36,503 nt of DNA, from positions 1-36,503 of IMG/VR virus record IMGVR_UViG_3300030101_000341, one strand, 5' to 3'. Position 1 is the stretch's first letter, and each line of letters starts with the position of its first letter. The notes under the pieces were generated by a model. That model saw only the letters and a program-made list of their open reading frames with translations. It was not told where the DNA came from and made no database searches. The translations under genes were made by a program, and so were the position numbers. The DNA is from a virus. Of the stretch, positions 6,225 to 13,013 are shown piece after piece.

Positions 6225-6600
6225 AATCGTATAGCATGCCATTGTGAGCAAAACAGTTGTGTATATCTTTTCTATTATTTGCCTCCAAGCAGCCACACGG
6301 ACAACCGTCTACGTTCAACCAATCCAGCACCTCCTCCAAAAGCTCTTGCTGTGTTCCAAAACTTTCTGTAAACACAGATGGATTTACATGGTAGGACAGT
6401 CCACCATTTCTATGATGGTTAGGACACAACGGTATAGTTTCAAAATGACTAGCTTTTGAGCCCATTCTAAATTTACCTTTTATATGATGTATCTCAGCAG
6501 GACTGTCATAGATCCCTAACTTGGCGCAGGCAATACACCCAAGATCTACAACCGCTTGCAAATGTTTACGCTCCTGCTTTGTCATACTTTTTTTAGCCAT
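6223..6600 (-). CDS. Ref-like HNH endonuclease
   Basis: A 125-aa protein resembling the phage P1 Ref (recombination enhancement function) / DUF968-type HNH nucleases. Visible elements are CIAC (22-25), EIHHIKG (36-42), ASHFETIPLCPNHH (50-63) with the HNH metal and catalytic histidines, and an unusual extra cluster CPCGC near 100-104 with another Cys at 116. P1 Ref cuts DNA at RecA-made D-loops. The location at the end of the replication cluster fits recombination-linked replication. The ribosome site is weak, and translation is probably coupled to the upstream gene, which overlaps it by 8 bases. Confidence 0.78.
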   Translation of the reverse strand: MAKKSMTKQERKHLQAVVDLGCIACAKLGIYDSPAEIHHIKGKFRMGSKASHFETIPLCPNHHRNGGLSYHVNPSVFTESFGTQQELLEEVLDWLNVDGCPCGCLEANNRKDIHNCFAHNGMLYD

Positions 6601-6931
6601 AGTTTTTTCTCTCGATAGTGTTGTTTATCATTTCAGTTTTCCATTTCTCAAAATTGATCTCAACAATCTTTTTTTCCCACGCCCATTTCAGTTCGTTCTC
6701 TATAGCAATACCCAGTGCCTCGATATGTTTCTTATATCTATCGTCTGCCCTAGCTTCACGATCCTGCCCTGCAACCGTCTTCTCTCCTTGCAAAAGATAC
6801 TCTTTCATTAGATCTGCCAGCAATATTTGTCTGCCATGCTCCAACGTAGTTAGTTGTTTTTTTGCCTCTGCATGTTTTATTCCTATCTCACGTAGTCCGT
6901 GTAGGATCTTTTCCTTATTCGTATCCTGCAT
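6593..6931 (-). CDS. Coiled-coil replication-cluster protein of unknown function
   Basis: A 112-aa, strongly helical, charged protein with AGGAGGT ahead of its start. Its C-terminal part (ARADDRYKKHIEALGIAIEN, then ELKWAWEKKIVEINFEKWKTE) fits a recurring phage family that I recall lying beside recombination or helicase genes. No enzymatic motif is present. It overlaps both neighbours, the helicase and the Ref-like nuclease, so it is expressed with them and may act as their partner. Confidence 0.7.
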   Translation of the reverse strand: MQDTNKEKILHGLREIGIKHAEAKKQLTTLEHGRQILLADLMKEYLLQGEKTVAGQDREARADDRYKKHIEALGIAIENELKWAWEKKIVEINFEKWKTEMINNTIERKNYG

Positions 6932-8399
6932 AGTTACCTCCTTTAGCGTTTTTTATATACAAGTGTTTAATGTAACCTTCAACTTCTTTGCTGATAGGTT
7001 TTGGAAAAACTCTTTTTGAATGTGGGAAGTGGCCAAACTTTTTTCTGAATGTATGACTTGCCCAACCTTCTTTGTAACCTTTTTGTTTTGCAAAGTACAG
7101 CAGTTGCGCGTACCAGTCTTTTTTGTTTACTAACTTTACTTCAATACTCTCAACCTCTACTAGCCTGCCTTGTTTTACTAAAACTTTTTTATCAATATCG
7201 TTTAATACATATCCACAGTTAGGACATTCTCTATTATACCTGCTTGGCTGATATACAGTGTTACACTTTACACATGTGAAAGGTTGTTTTTCTATCGGTC
7301 TATTACGTGGCTCTTGAGATCTTTTTATTTTACTTTTTGTAAGCTCCCATTCTGGCGTATCCGCTGGGAAACCATGTTCGTAAACACAGCCAGCATGATC
7401 TAATATTAGTGTATCCTCTTTATCCTCTGCTGGTCTTAAACTTCTGCCTACCATTTGTAAATACATACCATAAGATTTTGTCGGTCTAGCCAACACGACA
7501 CAAGACACTATGGGCATATCCCAACCCTCTGTAAGCACTTGGCAGTTAGACAATACTTTTATATGGCCCACTTTTAGATCATGCAAGACGCGTTCTCTTT
7601 CTAACTCGTCCATCTCTCCATCAATATGCCCAGCTGGTATACCGTTCTCATTAAATATTTTAGCTATGTATTTACTGTGCGCTATGGAAACTGCAAAGAC
7701 TACAGTTGTTCTATCTTTGGCATGACGTAACCAGTGTGTAACAAGATCACCTACTAACTTAGGCGTGTTCACTCTCTTGTCTAATCCACGGTTTTCGTAA
7801 TCGCCAGCTAACATACGTAGTCCTTGCAGATCTGGTAGTGTTGGCGCAATAATTTTTGTAGGCACGAGGAAACCAAGTTCTGTGAGCTCTTTTATGTTAC
7901 TGCACTCAACCATTTCTGTGTAAATAGATCCAAGTCCTTTACCGTCATTGCGACATGGTGTCGCTGTCAAACCTATAAACATAGCGTTGGGATAAAGATC
8001 CATAAGATCTTGGAATGACTTGCTGGCACTTCTGTGTGCCTCGTCAAGTATAATCAGTGTAGCCTCTGGTTTTATAAAATCTTCTTTTTTACTTCGTATT
8101 GTAAATGTTTGTATGCTGGCAACTTGTGTTTTTGCTCTGGGGGTTGCTGATTTGCCTGCCATAATTACGCCATGATTGACATCAAAGTCGTGTAGTTTTT
8201 TACTGCACTGCATAATCAACTCTCGTCTATGCGCAACAAACAAACACTTGTGTCCCTTTTCTAACGCTACTTGTATCAGCGCACTAGCTATCACAGTTTT
8301 ACCGCTGCCAGTCGGTGCCACCAATAATATTTTTTTGTGCTTCCAGCCTTTATCGGCCACATCACTCATTGCTTTTAGTTGGTATTCTCTTAGCTTCAT
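6915..8399 (-). CDS. SF2 DEAH-box helicase with C-terminal zinc ribbon
   Basis: A 494-aa ATP-driven helicase. Motif I is APTGSGKT (28-35), motif II DEAH (119-122), motif III TAT (144-146) and motif VI QMVGRSLRP (314-322). A four-cysteine zinc site follows (C375, C378, C391, C394), and a basic C-terminal tail may bind DNA. The layout matches the phage helicases of the RadD/type-III-restriction-helicase kind. In a phage with no DnaB-type helicase it is the likely replicative or origin-melting helicase, loaded with the primase encoded just upstream, which it overlaps by 38 bases. The GGAG site supports the start. Confidence 0.93.
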   Translation of the reverse strand: MKLREYQLKAMSDVADKGWKHKKILLVAPTGSGKTVIASALIQVALEKGHKCLFVAHRRELIMQCSKKLHDFDVNHGVIMAGKSATPRAKTQVASIQTFTIRSKKEDFIKPEATLIILDEAHRSASKSFQDLMDLYPNAMFIGLTATPCRNDGKGLGSIYTEMVECSNIKELTELGFLVPTKIIAPTLPDLQGLRMLAGDYENRGLDKRVNTPKLVGDLVTHWLRHAKDRTTVVFAVSIAHSKYIAKIFNENGIPAGHIDGEMDELERERVLHDLKVGHIKVLSNCQVLTEGWDMPIVSCVVLARPTKSYGMYLQMVGRSLRPAEDKEDTLILDHAGCVYEHGFPADTPEWELTKSKIKRSQEPRNRPIEKQPFTCVKCNTVYQPSRYNRECPNCGYVLNDIDKKVLVKQGRLVEVESIEVKLVNKKDWYAQLLYFAKQKGYKEGWASHTFRKKFGHFPHSKRVFPKPISKEVEGYIKHLYIKNAKGGNYAGYE

Positions 8400-9207
8400 A
8401 TCTACTCCATATATCGTTTAGTTGGAACATGACTTCACGTATGTCCTCTGGTGGATCACACGCGTTTGCAAATGCAATAGCTTCGTTCCTTGCATACTCT
8501 AGTGTTTCGCCACGTAATCTCATAGAGATCAACATTCTAACTAGTGTTTCGTGTCTGTTGCCTTTTGACGCTCCGTTTATGATACCGTTGCGCTTGTAAG
8601 TTGTGGTTCTCGGTAACATTCTACCGATAATCATTTTACTTTTTGGACGTTCTAATTTTAGTTTATCACGTATTTCATCTGTATGGTATGGTTTGTTTGT
8701 ATTATATTCCTCTACAATTTTTATAGGATATGGTTTGTGTTTGTTGTGATAAAAACCAGCTACCCTCATAACTCTTGGCAAGTCTTTCACGACTGGATCG
8801 CTGTTAAATTTTAATGCTAACGCCTCTTGATACAGTACAAAACTTTGCAATGGCATGTCATCAACTAACCAGTAACAATGATATTTATCTGGTGATGTGT
8901 TGACAATCAAATTTGGCTGTAACTCAAATCTCGTAGGCAATGGCGTACCGTCTAAATCTATAAACACTGCACGTACAGACTTTATATTCTTTGTCGTCCT
9001 ACCATGCAGATCTGTACGGTTTACTGTAAAAAATACACCAGCACCTTTTTTGTTTAGATCCTGCAACTTGTCTACATGCTCGTCAATCGTGCCATGCAGT
9101 TGCTTTATTAATCTTTTGTCTAGTCCTTTATCGCCAAAAGTCTGGAAACTATGATGTGTGCCAAAACTATTTAGAAACCTAGAGTATTGTTTAATCTGAT
9201 CTGTCAT
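8362..9207 (-). CDS. RepB-like DNA primase / replication initiation protein
   Basis: A 281-aa protein starting at ATG 9205-9207 (a GTG lies one codon earlier). It contains FFTVNRTDLHGRTTKNIKSV then AVFIDLDG (residues about 80-87), the acidic metal-binding motif of the RepB-like/AEP primase domain, and KYHCYWLVDD, where the His-containing strand completes the site. Such primases start DNA synthesis at plasmid and phage origins. The C-terminal third is helical (RHETLVRMLISMRLRGE), resembling the primase-C helical domain. It lies between the DUF1376 gene and the helicase, overlapping both. Confidence 0.82.
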   Translation of the reverse strand: MTDQIKQYSRFLNSFGTHHSFQTFGDKGLDKRLIKQLHGTIDEHVDKLQDLNKKGAGVFFTVNRTDLHGRTTKNIKSVRAVFIDLDGTPLPTRFELQPNLIVNTSPDKYHCYWLVDDMPLQSFVLYQEALALKFNSDPVVKDLPRVMRVAGFYHNKHKPYPIKIVEEYNTNKPYHTDEIRDKLKLERPKSKMIIGRMLPRTTTYKRNGIINGASKGNRHETLVRMLISMRLRGETLEYARNEAIAFANACDPPEDIREVMFQLNDIWSRYEAKRIPTKSNE

Positions 9208-9562
9208 CACCCCACCTTACTTCTGCGCCTTTTTTACCTGCTTTTTGTTTCTTCAATCTGTTCTGTGTTTGTCGCTCACGTTCTTCCTCTGCTTGCACAC
9301 AGTGTATGTAACCATCTTCTACGTAAAATAAATGTGCCATGTTGGGCCATGCACGTTTCATAACACCGCTAGTTGTATTGCAGATCTTTGCTAATACTTT
9401 GTTGTCGTGTGGAAGTTTGTAGACACGCCAGCAGTGGCAATACAATAGTATGTATATACCTTGCTCGTCTAATGACATGTTTAGTCTATTTGTGTCGCTG
9501 ATCCAATCGTTCGCGTAAAATTGAAACGCTGGCGATTGCTCGTCATTGTATCTTTTTCTCAT
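9191..9562 (-). CDS. DUF1376 (YdaU-like) replication protein
   Basis: A 123-aa protein whose first 80 residues show the DUF1376 pattern: PAFQFYANDWISDT, then LNMSLDEQGIYILLYCHCWR, then KIC with a helix ending in WPNMAHLF. This winged-helix-like domain is typical of phage replication initiators, where it often fuses to a DnaC-like loader; here it stands alone with a charged, Glu/Arg-rich tail. It is the first gene of the replication operon, with GAGG seven bases before ATG 9562 and a strong promoter upstream. Confidence 0.88.
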   Translation of the reverse strand: MRKRYNDEQSPAFQFYANDWISDTNRLNMSLDEQGIYILLYCHCWRVYKLPHDNKVLAKICNTTSGVMKRAWPNMAHLFYVEDGYIHCVQAEEERERQTQNRLKKQKAGKKGAEVRWGDDRSD

Positions 9563-9581
9563 ATCTTAACCTCGATTAACG

Positions 9582-9609
9582 ATTTTAGTCATCAGTTAAC
9601 CAATGTCAA
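9582..9609 (-). promoter_or_regulatory. Promoter of the replication operon with GTTAAC in the spacer
   Basis: On the minus strand TTGACA (9604-9609) is perfect, the spacer is 16 bp and TAAAAT (9582-9587) is the -10. GTTAAC (9595-9600) lies in the spacer and ATTAAC and CTTAAC just downstream, so the Cro-like protein could repress it. It drives the DUF1376, primase, helicase and Ref-like genes. Confidence 0.72.
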
Positions 9610-9745
9610 GCGTTTTATGTATTATATGTATTACTATCTTGTTCGTAGTTGCAGGTGCAGTTGAAGAGCTATACTTTGCCATTGGCAAAAACATAGCAAA
9701 TTATAGCAGATCAATAGCAGTGCCATACACATAAGTCATTGAAAT
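9610..9745. other. Non-coding region with iteron-like ATAGCA repeats (possible origin)
   Basis: No gene is visible. Three ATAGCA copies begin at 9693, 9703 and 9714, about one helical turn apart, and a perfect inverted repeat TTTGCC-ATT-GGCAAA lies at 9675-9689. Another 7-bp inverted repeat (ACACATA/TATGTGT) spans the end of the Cro-like gene. Short phased repeats next to an initiator operon are typical of replication origins; here that is inference. Confidence 0.4.
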
Positions 9746-9964
9746 CTATGTGTTTATTGACAATGCCTCAATTAGATCTGGCCTCATATACTCCAAGTCA
9801 TAATCGCCCAAGTGTGCAATCTGATAAGCTCTTAATGGTGGTATAACTTCCCACTTAGAAACAGCAGGGTGGCTAATGTTCAAGATCCTAGCTAAATTTC
9901 TCCCACCATATTTTGACACAATCTCTATCTTGCGCTCTTTAGCTAGTTCGTATAATTCACTCAT
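9746..9964 (-). CDS. Cro/YdaS-like helix-turn-helix regulator
   Basis: A 72-aa protein that is mostly one DNA-binding domain. The helix-turn-helix runs GGRNLARILNISHPAVSKWE (about residues 20-39), followed by IPPLRAYQIAHLG, the pattern of Cro- or YdaS-like proteins. These bind operators as dimers and switch between transcription programmes. It is transcribed away from the SSB-like operon and has GAGGT before its start. It is probably the repressor of the divergent promoters beside it; without an integrase in the genome it need not mean lysogeny. Confidence 0.85.
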   Translation of the reverse strand: MSELYELAKERKIEIVSKYGGRNLARILNISHPAVSKWEVIPPLRAYQIAHLGDYDLEYMRPDLIEALSINT

Positions 9965-9989
9965 AATGTTACCTCATGTTAATAAACAT

Positions 9990-10018
9990 ATACTATAAAA
10001 TAACTTAATTAAAGTCAA
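9990..10018 (-). promoter_or_regulatory. Leftward promoter of the Cro-like gene
   Basis: On the minus strand TTGACT (10013-10018), a 17-bp spacer and TAGTAT (9990-9995) form a good sigma-70 promoter, with GTTAAT (9978-9983) near the start site. It is back to back with the rightward promoter at 10027-10054. Confidence 0.68.
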
Positions 10019-10026
10019 CTATTGTA

Positions 10027-10054
10027 TTGACTTAACGTTAATAATCATCATAAT
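10027..10054 (+). promoter_or_regulatory. Rightward promoter of the SSB/exonuclease operon with palindromic operator
   Basis: TTGACT (10027-10032), a 16-bp spacer and CATAAT (10049-10054) match sigma-70 at 10 of 12 positions. The perfect 10-bp palindrome TTAACGTTAA (10032-10041) sits in the spacer and is the best candidate operator for the adjacent Cro-like protein. Confidence 0.68.
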
Positions 10055-10092
10055 AATCCACATAATAGTAAATATAAAAAAAGGATAAAACA

Positions 10093-10710
10093 ATGAATAT
10101 TATAGCTACAACTAACGAACAACAATCAACATTTCCACAAGTGCCAACTGGCGTGCATAAGGCGAGGTGTGTAAATGTCATAGATCTTGGTACACAAGAG
10201 AATAACTATGACGGCAATGTTACATACAAAAGGCAGTGCATGATTATCTGGGAAGTGCCAGCACATAAAAATGATATGAACGGAGAGCCGCTTACACTAA
10301 GCAAGTTTTACACATTATCATTACACGAGAAATCTAATCTTGGTGCAGACTTATCTGCATGGAGGGGCAGGGCATTTACAGAAACAGAAAAAAAAGGATT
10401 TGATATTACTAAACTGTTAGGCGTGCCATGTTACCTTAACATTATGGAGGGTAAAAACGGTAGGCCAAGAGTTGCCTCTATCATGCCTTTGCCAAAAGAA
10501 GAGGCTATGGATGACCAGCACCATGACAGCATAATGTTTTCTATAGACGATTATCAAAAAGGTGATCGTGATAGTTTTAATCAGCTATCAGAGGGCATAA
10601 GAAACATTATACTTAGGAGCAAAGAACTTTCTGGCTCGCATGATTTTGGAGATGCTAATAATGGTACAGACTTGCCAGACTTCACAGATTCTGATCGCGT
10701 ACCGTTTTAG
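10093..10710 (+). CDS. Putative single-stranded DNA-binding protein
   Basis: A 205-aa protein. Its body (FPQVPTGVHKARCVNVIDLG, then FYTLSLHEKSNLGADLSAWR, then DITKLLGVPCYLNI) matches a widespread phage family encoded beside RecB-like exonucleases and usually described as SSB-like. The C-terminus is disordered and acidic and ends DFTDSDRVPF, close to the DDDIPF tip with which bacterial SSB recruits partner proteins. It would coat ssDNA during replication and recombination. It opens the rightward operon, with AGGA nine bases before the ATG. OB-fold structure is expected but cannot be seen directly. Confidence 0.72.
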   Translation: MNIIATTNEQQSTFPQVPTGVHKARCVNVIDLGTQENNYDGNVTYKRQCMIIWEVPAHKNDMNGEPLTLSKFYTLSLHEKSNLGADLSAWRGRAFTETEKKGFDITKLLGVPCYLNIMEGKNGRPRVASIMPLPKEEAMDDQHHDSIMFSIDDYQKGDRDSFNQLSEGIRNIILRSKELSGSHDFGDANNGTDLPDFTDSDRVPF

Positions 10711-10725
10711 TAAGGAGTTGGGAGT

Positions 10726-11616
10726 ATGGAACTTACTAATACACAAAAGCTGCCACAAGCAATTGTACGCGCAGTAGCTAACGATCCTTACGATTCACAA
10801 GGTAGCGACATATCTGCTACAAGATTGCTAAAACCACCACGTATAAGAGTGTTGGAACAAAGGTTTTGGGAAGTCTTGCAAGAGGATGTGTCTGATAGGA
10901 TATGGAGTTTGCTGGGACAGTCTGTCCATCACATTATTGAACGTGCTTCTGAAAACACAGAGGACATAACAGAACGTAGGGTGTTTGTTAATAACGAGAT
11001 AACAAATGGTTGGAAACTATCTGGCACATTTGATTACTTGTCAAAAGACGGACAACTTATTGACTTCAAAGTTACCTCTGCATGGTCTGCTATGGATGCG
11101 CTAACCACTGGTAAAACAGAATGGGAGGCGCAACTAAACATACTAGACTGGCTAATAAGAAACACAGATGACAAGATTAAGATCAAAGTAAAATCATTAC
11201 AGATCATGGCTATATTACGTGATTGGAGTAAGTTAAAGTCAATGACTTCTGAAAACTATCCAAAGCAACAAAGTGTTATGATACCTATAAAACGTTGGAA
11301 ACCAGAAGAGCAAGACGCTTACATCAAAGAACGTATACGTCTACATCAACGAGCAGAAACTCAAGAAGAACCGCCTATATGTACTCCAAAAGAACGTTGG
11401 CGTAAAGACGATCAGTATGCTGTAATGAAAGATGGCAGGAAGTCAGCTGTTAGATTGTTGCCTACATTAGAGGAGGCTAAAGAATACATGGCCAACAATA
11501 ATATGACAGAAGGCAAAGGATGTTTGATTGTGCTACGTAAAGGTGAGGACACTCGTTGCACTCACTATTGCGCAGTCAACAAGTTTTGTTCACATTGGAA
11601 TAACACGGAGTTTTAA
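10726..11616 (+). CDS. PD-(D/E)XK exonuclease (RecB/Cas4-like) with probable Fe-S cluster
   Basis: A 296-aa nuclease. GQSVHHIIE (64-72) gives the histidine motif, then E, then GTFDYL with D103, then LIDFKV with D113 and K115, and Q136: the RecB-family order. Four C-terminal cysteines (C219, C278, C282, C288) match the Fe-S staple seen in AddB/Cas4-like nucleases. It should resect DNA ends for recombination, working with the SSB-like protein encoded 15 bp upstream. AAGGAG precedes the ATG. Confidence 0.85.
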   Translation: MELTNTQKLPQAIVRAVANDPYDSQGSDISATRLLKPPRIRVLEQRFWEVLQEDVSDRIWSLLGQSVHHIIERASENTEDITERRVFVNNEITNGWKLSGTFDYLSKDGQLIDFKVTSAWSAMDALTTGKTEWEAQLNILDWLIRNTDDKIKIKVKSLQIMAILRDWSKLKSMTSENYPKQQSVMIPIKRWKPEEQDAYIKERIRLHQRAETQEEPPICTPKERWRKDDQYAVMKDGRKSAVRLLPTLEEAKEYMANNNMTEGKGCLIVLRKGEDTRCTHYCAVNKFCSHWNNTEF

Positions 11617-11834
11617 TGACAGATTTTAAACTTACAAAAGATCCGCTAGTAGCATCTATAATAGAACGCGCAAACGACAGAGCAAACAACGGTATGGTTA
11701 CATACGGTGATACTATGAAAGATGCTACTAAACGCACAACACATTGGATAGAAGACATCCAAGAAGAATTGTGGGACGCAATAGTTTACCTTGAAAAACT
11801 AAAAGATTTAATCAAGAATGATCCTGATCTTTAG
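11616..11834 (+). CDS. Small MazG-like helical protein
   Basis: A 72-aa helical protein with IIERANDRANNGMVTYGDTM and then HWIEDIQEELWDAIVYLEKL. The E-x-x-E-E/D spacing resembles the short MazG-like or dUTPase-like helical proteins common in phage nucleotide clusters, which would hydrolyse nucleotide triphosphates. The full catalytic set is not evident, so this is tentative. Its start overlaps the exonuclease stop (TAATG), and its 3' end overlaps the convergent zinc-ribbon gene by 23 bases. Confidence 0.6.
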   Translation: MTDFKLTKDPLVASIIERANDRANNGMVTYGDTMKDATKRTTHWIEDIQEELWDAIVYLEKLKDLIKNDPDL

Positions 11835-11967
11835 GTAAAAAGGTCAACACAAAGGCATTGCAGTTGGGGCATGATAAGTTTGTTTCCATAACATACTCTT
11901 CATCCTCTTCTTCAATGTCAAAGTCGCCACCCCAGATAAGATCGTTAGCGCAATACCAACACTTCAT
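11812..11967 (-). CDS. 51-aa acidic zinc-ribbon protein
   Basis: The ORF starts MKCWYCANDLIWGGDFD at 11967, overlapping the stop of the upstream gene (ATGA), and ends at TGA 11812-11814. Two CxxC pairs (C3/C6 and C33/C36) are spaced as in a zinc ribbon, separated by an acidic stretch. Such small ribbons bind nucleic acid or an RNA-polymerase surface. It is the third gene of a tiny coupled operon, and its end overlaps the convergent MazG-like gene. Confidence 0.72.
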   Translation of the reverse strand: MKCWYCANDLIWGGDFDIEEEDEEYVMETNLSCPNCNAFVLTFLPKDQDHS

Positions 11968-12119
11968 TTTCTTTTCTTTGCAGTTTTTGCAGCTCTTCTA
12001 AAGTTAGCCTCTGTTGGTGCTCCTTTAGCACCTTTTTTTCTCATACGTTCTCCACTACCTGCCGCTATTCTTTTACGCTTGGCATGTATGTTAGCGTATA
12101 GTCCTCTTTTTGCAGCCAT
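11964..12119 (-). CDS. 51-aa highly basic protein (marine-phage type)
   Basis: Begins MAAKRGLYANIHAKRKRIAA and is about one third Lys/Arg, with a GAPTEANF segment. I recognise the pattern as a recurring small protein of marine podoviruses of unknown function, probably nucleic-acid binding. Start and stop both overlap the neighbouring genes (TAATG and ATGA), which argues strongly that it is translated. Confidence 0.75.
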   Translation of the reverse strand: MAAKRGLYANIHAKRKRIAAGSGERMRKKGAKGAPTEANFRRAAKTAKKRK

Positions 12120-12247
12120 TATTTTTTCTTTGATTTCATAATTGCTTTTTTGAGTGCTGGTGGTAATGTCTTTTGTTTTTTAGTCATACCACTTTTCTTT
12201 GCTGGCCTACCTCTTTTTGAGCCATAAGTTCCTTTACCCATAGGCAT
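12119..12247 (-). CDS. 42-aa highly basic protein (marine-phage type)
   Basis: Begins MPMGKGTYGSKRGRPAKKSG and ends in a Lys-rich helix. The GRPAKK segment resembles an AT-hook-like minor-groove-binding motif. AAGGAGG lies upstream of the start, and a promoter with TATAAT is in the divergent gap. It leads the three-gene operon of tiny proteins. The role is unknown; DNA compaction or virion assembly are possibilities. Confidence 0.75.
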   Translation of the reverse strand: MPMGKGTYGSKRGRPAKKSGMTKKQKTLPPALKKAIMKSKKK

Positions 12248-12261
12248 ATTAACTGTCCTCC

Positions 12262-12290
12262 TTGTTATTAGTTACGAACAGTGTTATTAT
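12262..12290 (+). promoter_or_regulatory. Rightward promoter of the metallophosphoesterase gene
   Basis: TTGTTA (12262-12267), a 17-bp spacer and TATTAT (12285-12290) form a reasonable sigma-70 promoter that overlaps the leftward one. Confidence 0.5.
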
Positions 12291-12313
12291 AACATAAATT
12301 GCGAGGAGGGCAA
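12286..12313 (-). promoter_or_regulatory. Leftward promoter of the tiny-gene operon
   Basis: On the minus strand TTGCCC (12308-12313), a 16-bp spacer and a perfect TATAAT (12286-12291) with an upstream TG. Its -10 overlaps the -10 of the opposite promoter, so the two cannot fire together. Confidence 0.6.
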
Positions 12314-12314
12314 T

Positions 12315-13013
12315 ATGAATAGATGCGTGCTAGTAATTTCAGATTTGCATATTCCTTACCATCATAAGGATAGCTTTGATTTTTTACGAGAAATAAAAAA
12401 ACAATTTAAACCAGATTTTGTAGTTAACATAGGCGATTTGCTTGATTTTCATGCAATAAGTTTCCATGAACACAATCCAGATCTACCGTCTATAGGAGAT
12501 GAGCTTACAATATCTAAAGATTATATTAAAGAATTAGAATCAATATACCCAAATGTAACCGAAGTACACAGTAACCATAGTTCTTTAGTGTATAGAAGAG
12601 CTATAAAATATGGTATGTCAGCACAGTTTTTGCGACCATACGGTGAGTTTCTTGGTACAAAAAAATGGCAATGGGTGGACGATCTAAAACTAGAAATGAG
12701 CAATGGTAAAAGTGTATACTTTACGCATGGCAGATCAGCAGATGTATTAAAAGTATCACAAACTATGGCTATGAACTGTGTGCAAGGACACTATCATACA
12801 AAATTTAGTATCGGATACTGGGCCAACCCAGATGATTTGTACTGGGGTATGCAGGTTGGTTGCCTTATCAATCAAAAATCTATGGCATTTAGTTATGCTA
12901 AAAATTTTTCCACAAGATTTGTATTAGGATGTGGCATAATTATAGAAGGTATGCCAAGATTATTGCCTATGGTACTAAATGATGATGGCGACTGGATAAA
13001 AAATATAGTTTAA
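12315..13013 (+). CDS. Calcineurin-like metallophosphoesterase
   Basis: A 232-aa two-metal phosphoesterase. Motifs are SDLH (9-12), GDLLD (40-44), SNH (86-88, in place of the usual GNH), FTHG (136-139) and GHYH (158-161), so the metal ligands are all present. Substrates in phages include cyclic or 3'-phosphate nucleotides and DNA; this one cannot be told. GGAGGG precedes the ATG. It stands alone on the plus strand and converges with the DUF1937 gene, overlapping it by four bases. Confidence 0.88.
   Translation: MNRCVLVISDLHIPYHHKDSFDFLREIKKQFKPDFVVNIGDLLDFHAISFHEHNPDLPSIGDELTISKDYIKELESIYPNVTEVHSNHSSLVYRRAIKYGMSAQFLRPYGEFLGTKKWQWVDDLKLEMSNGKSVYFTHGRSADVLKVSQTMAMNCVQGHYHTKFSIGYWANPDDLYWGMQVGCLINQKSMAFSYAKNFSTRFVLGCGIIIEGMPRLLPMVLNDDGDWIKNIV

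Noticed and set aside
9617-9745. Short plus-strand ORF in the iteron-like gap
   Set aside because: It is only about 16 codons long with no ribosome site.
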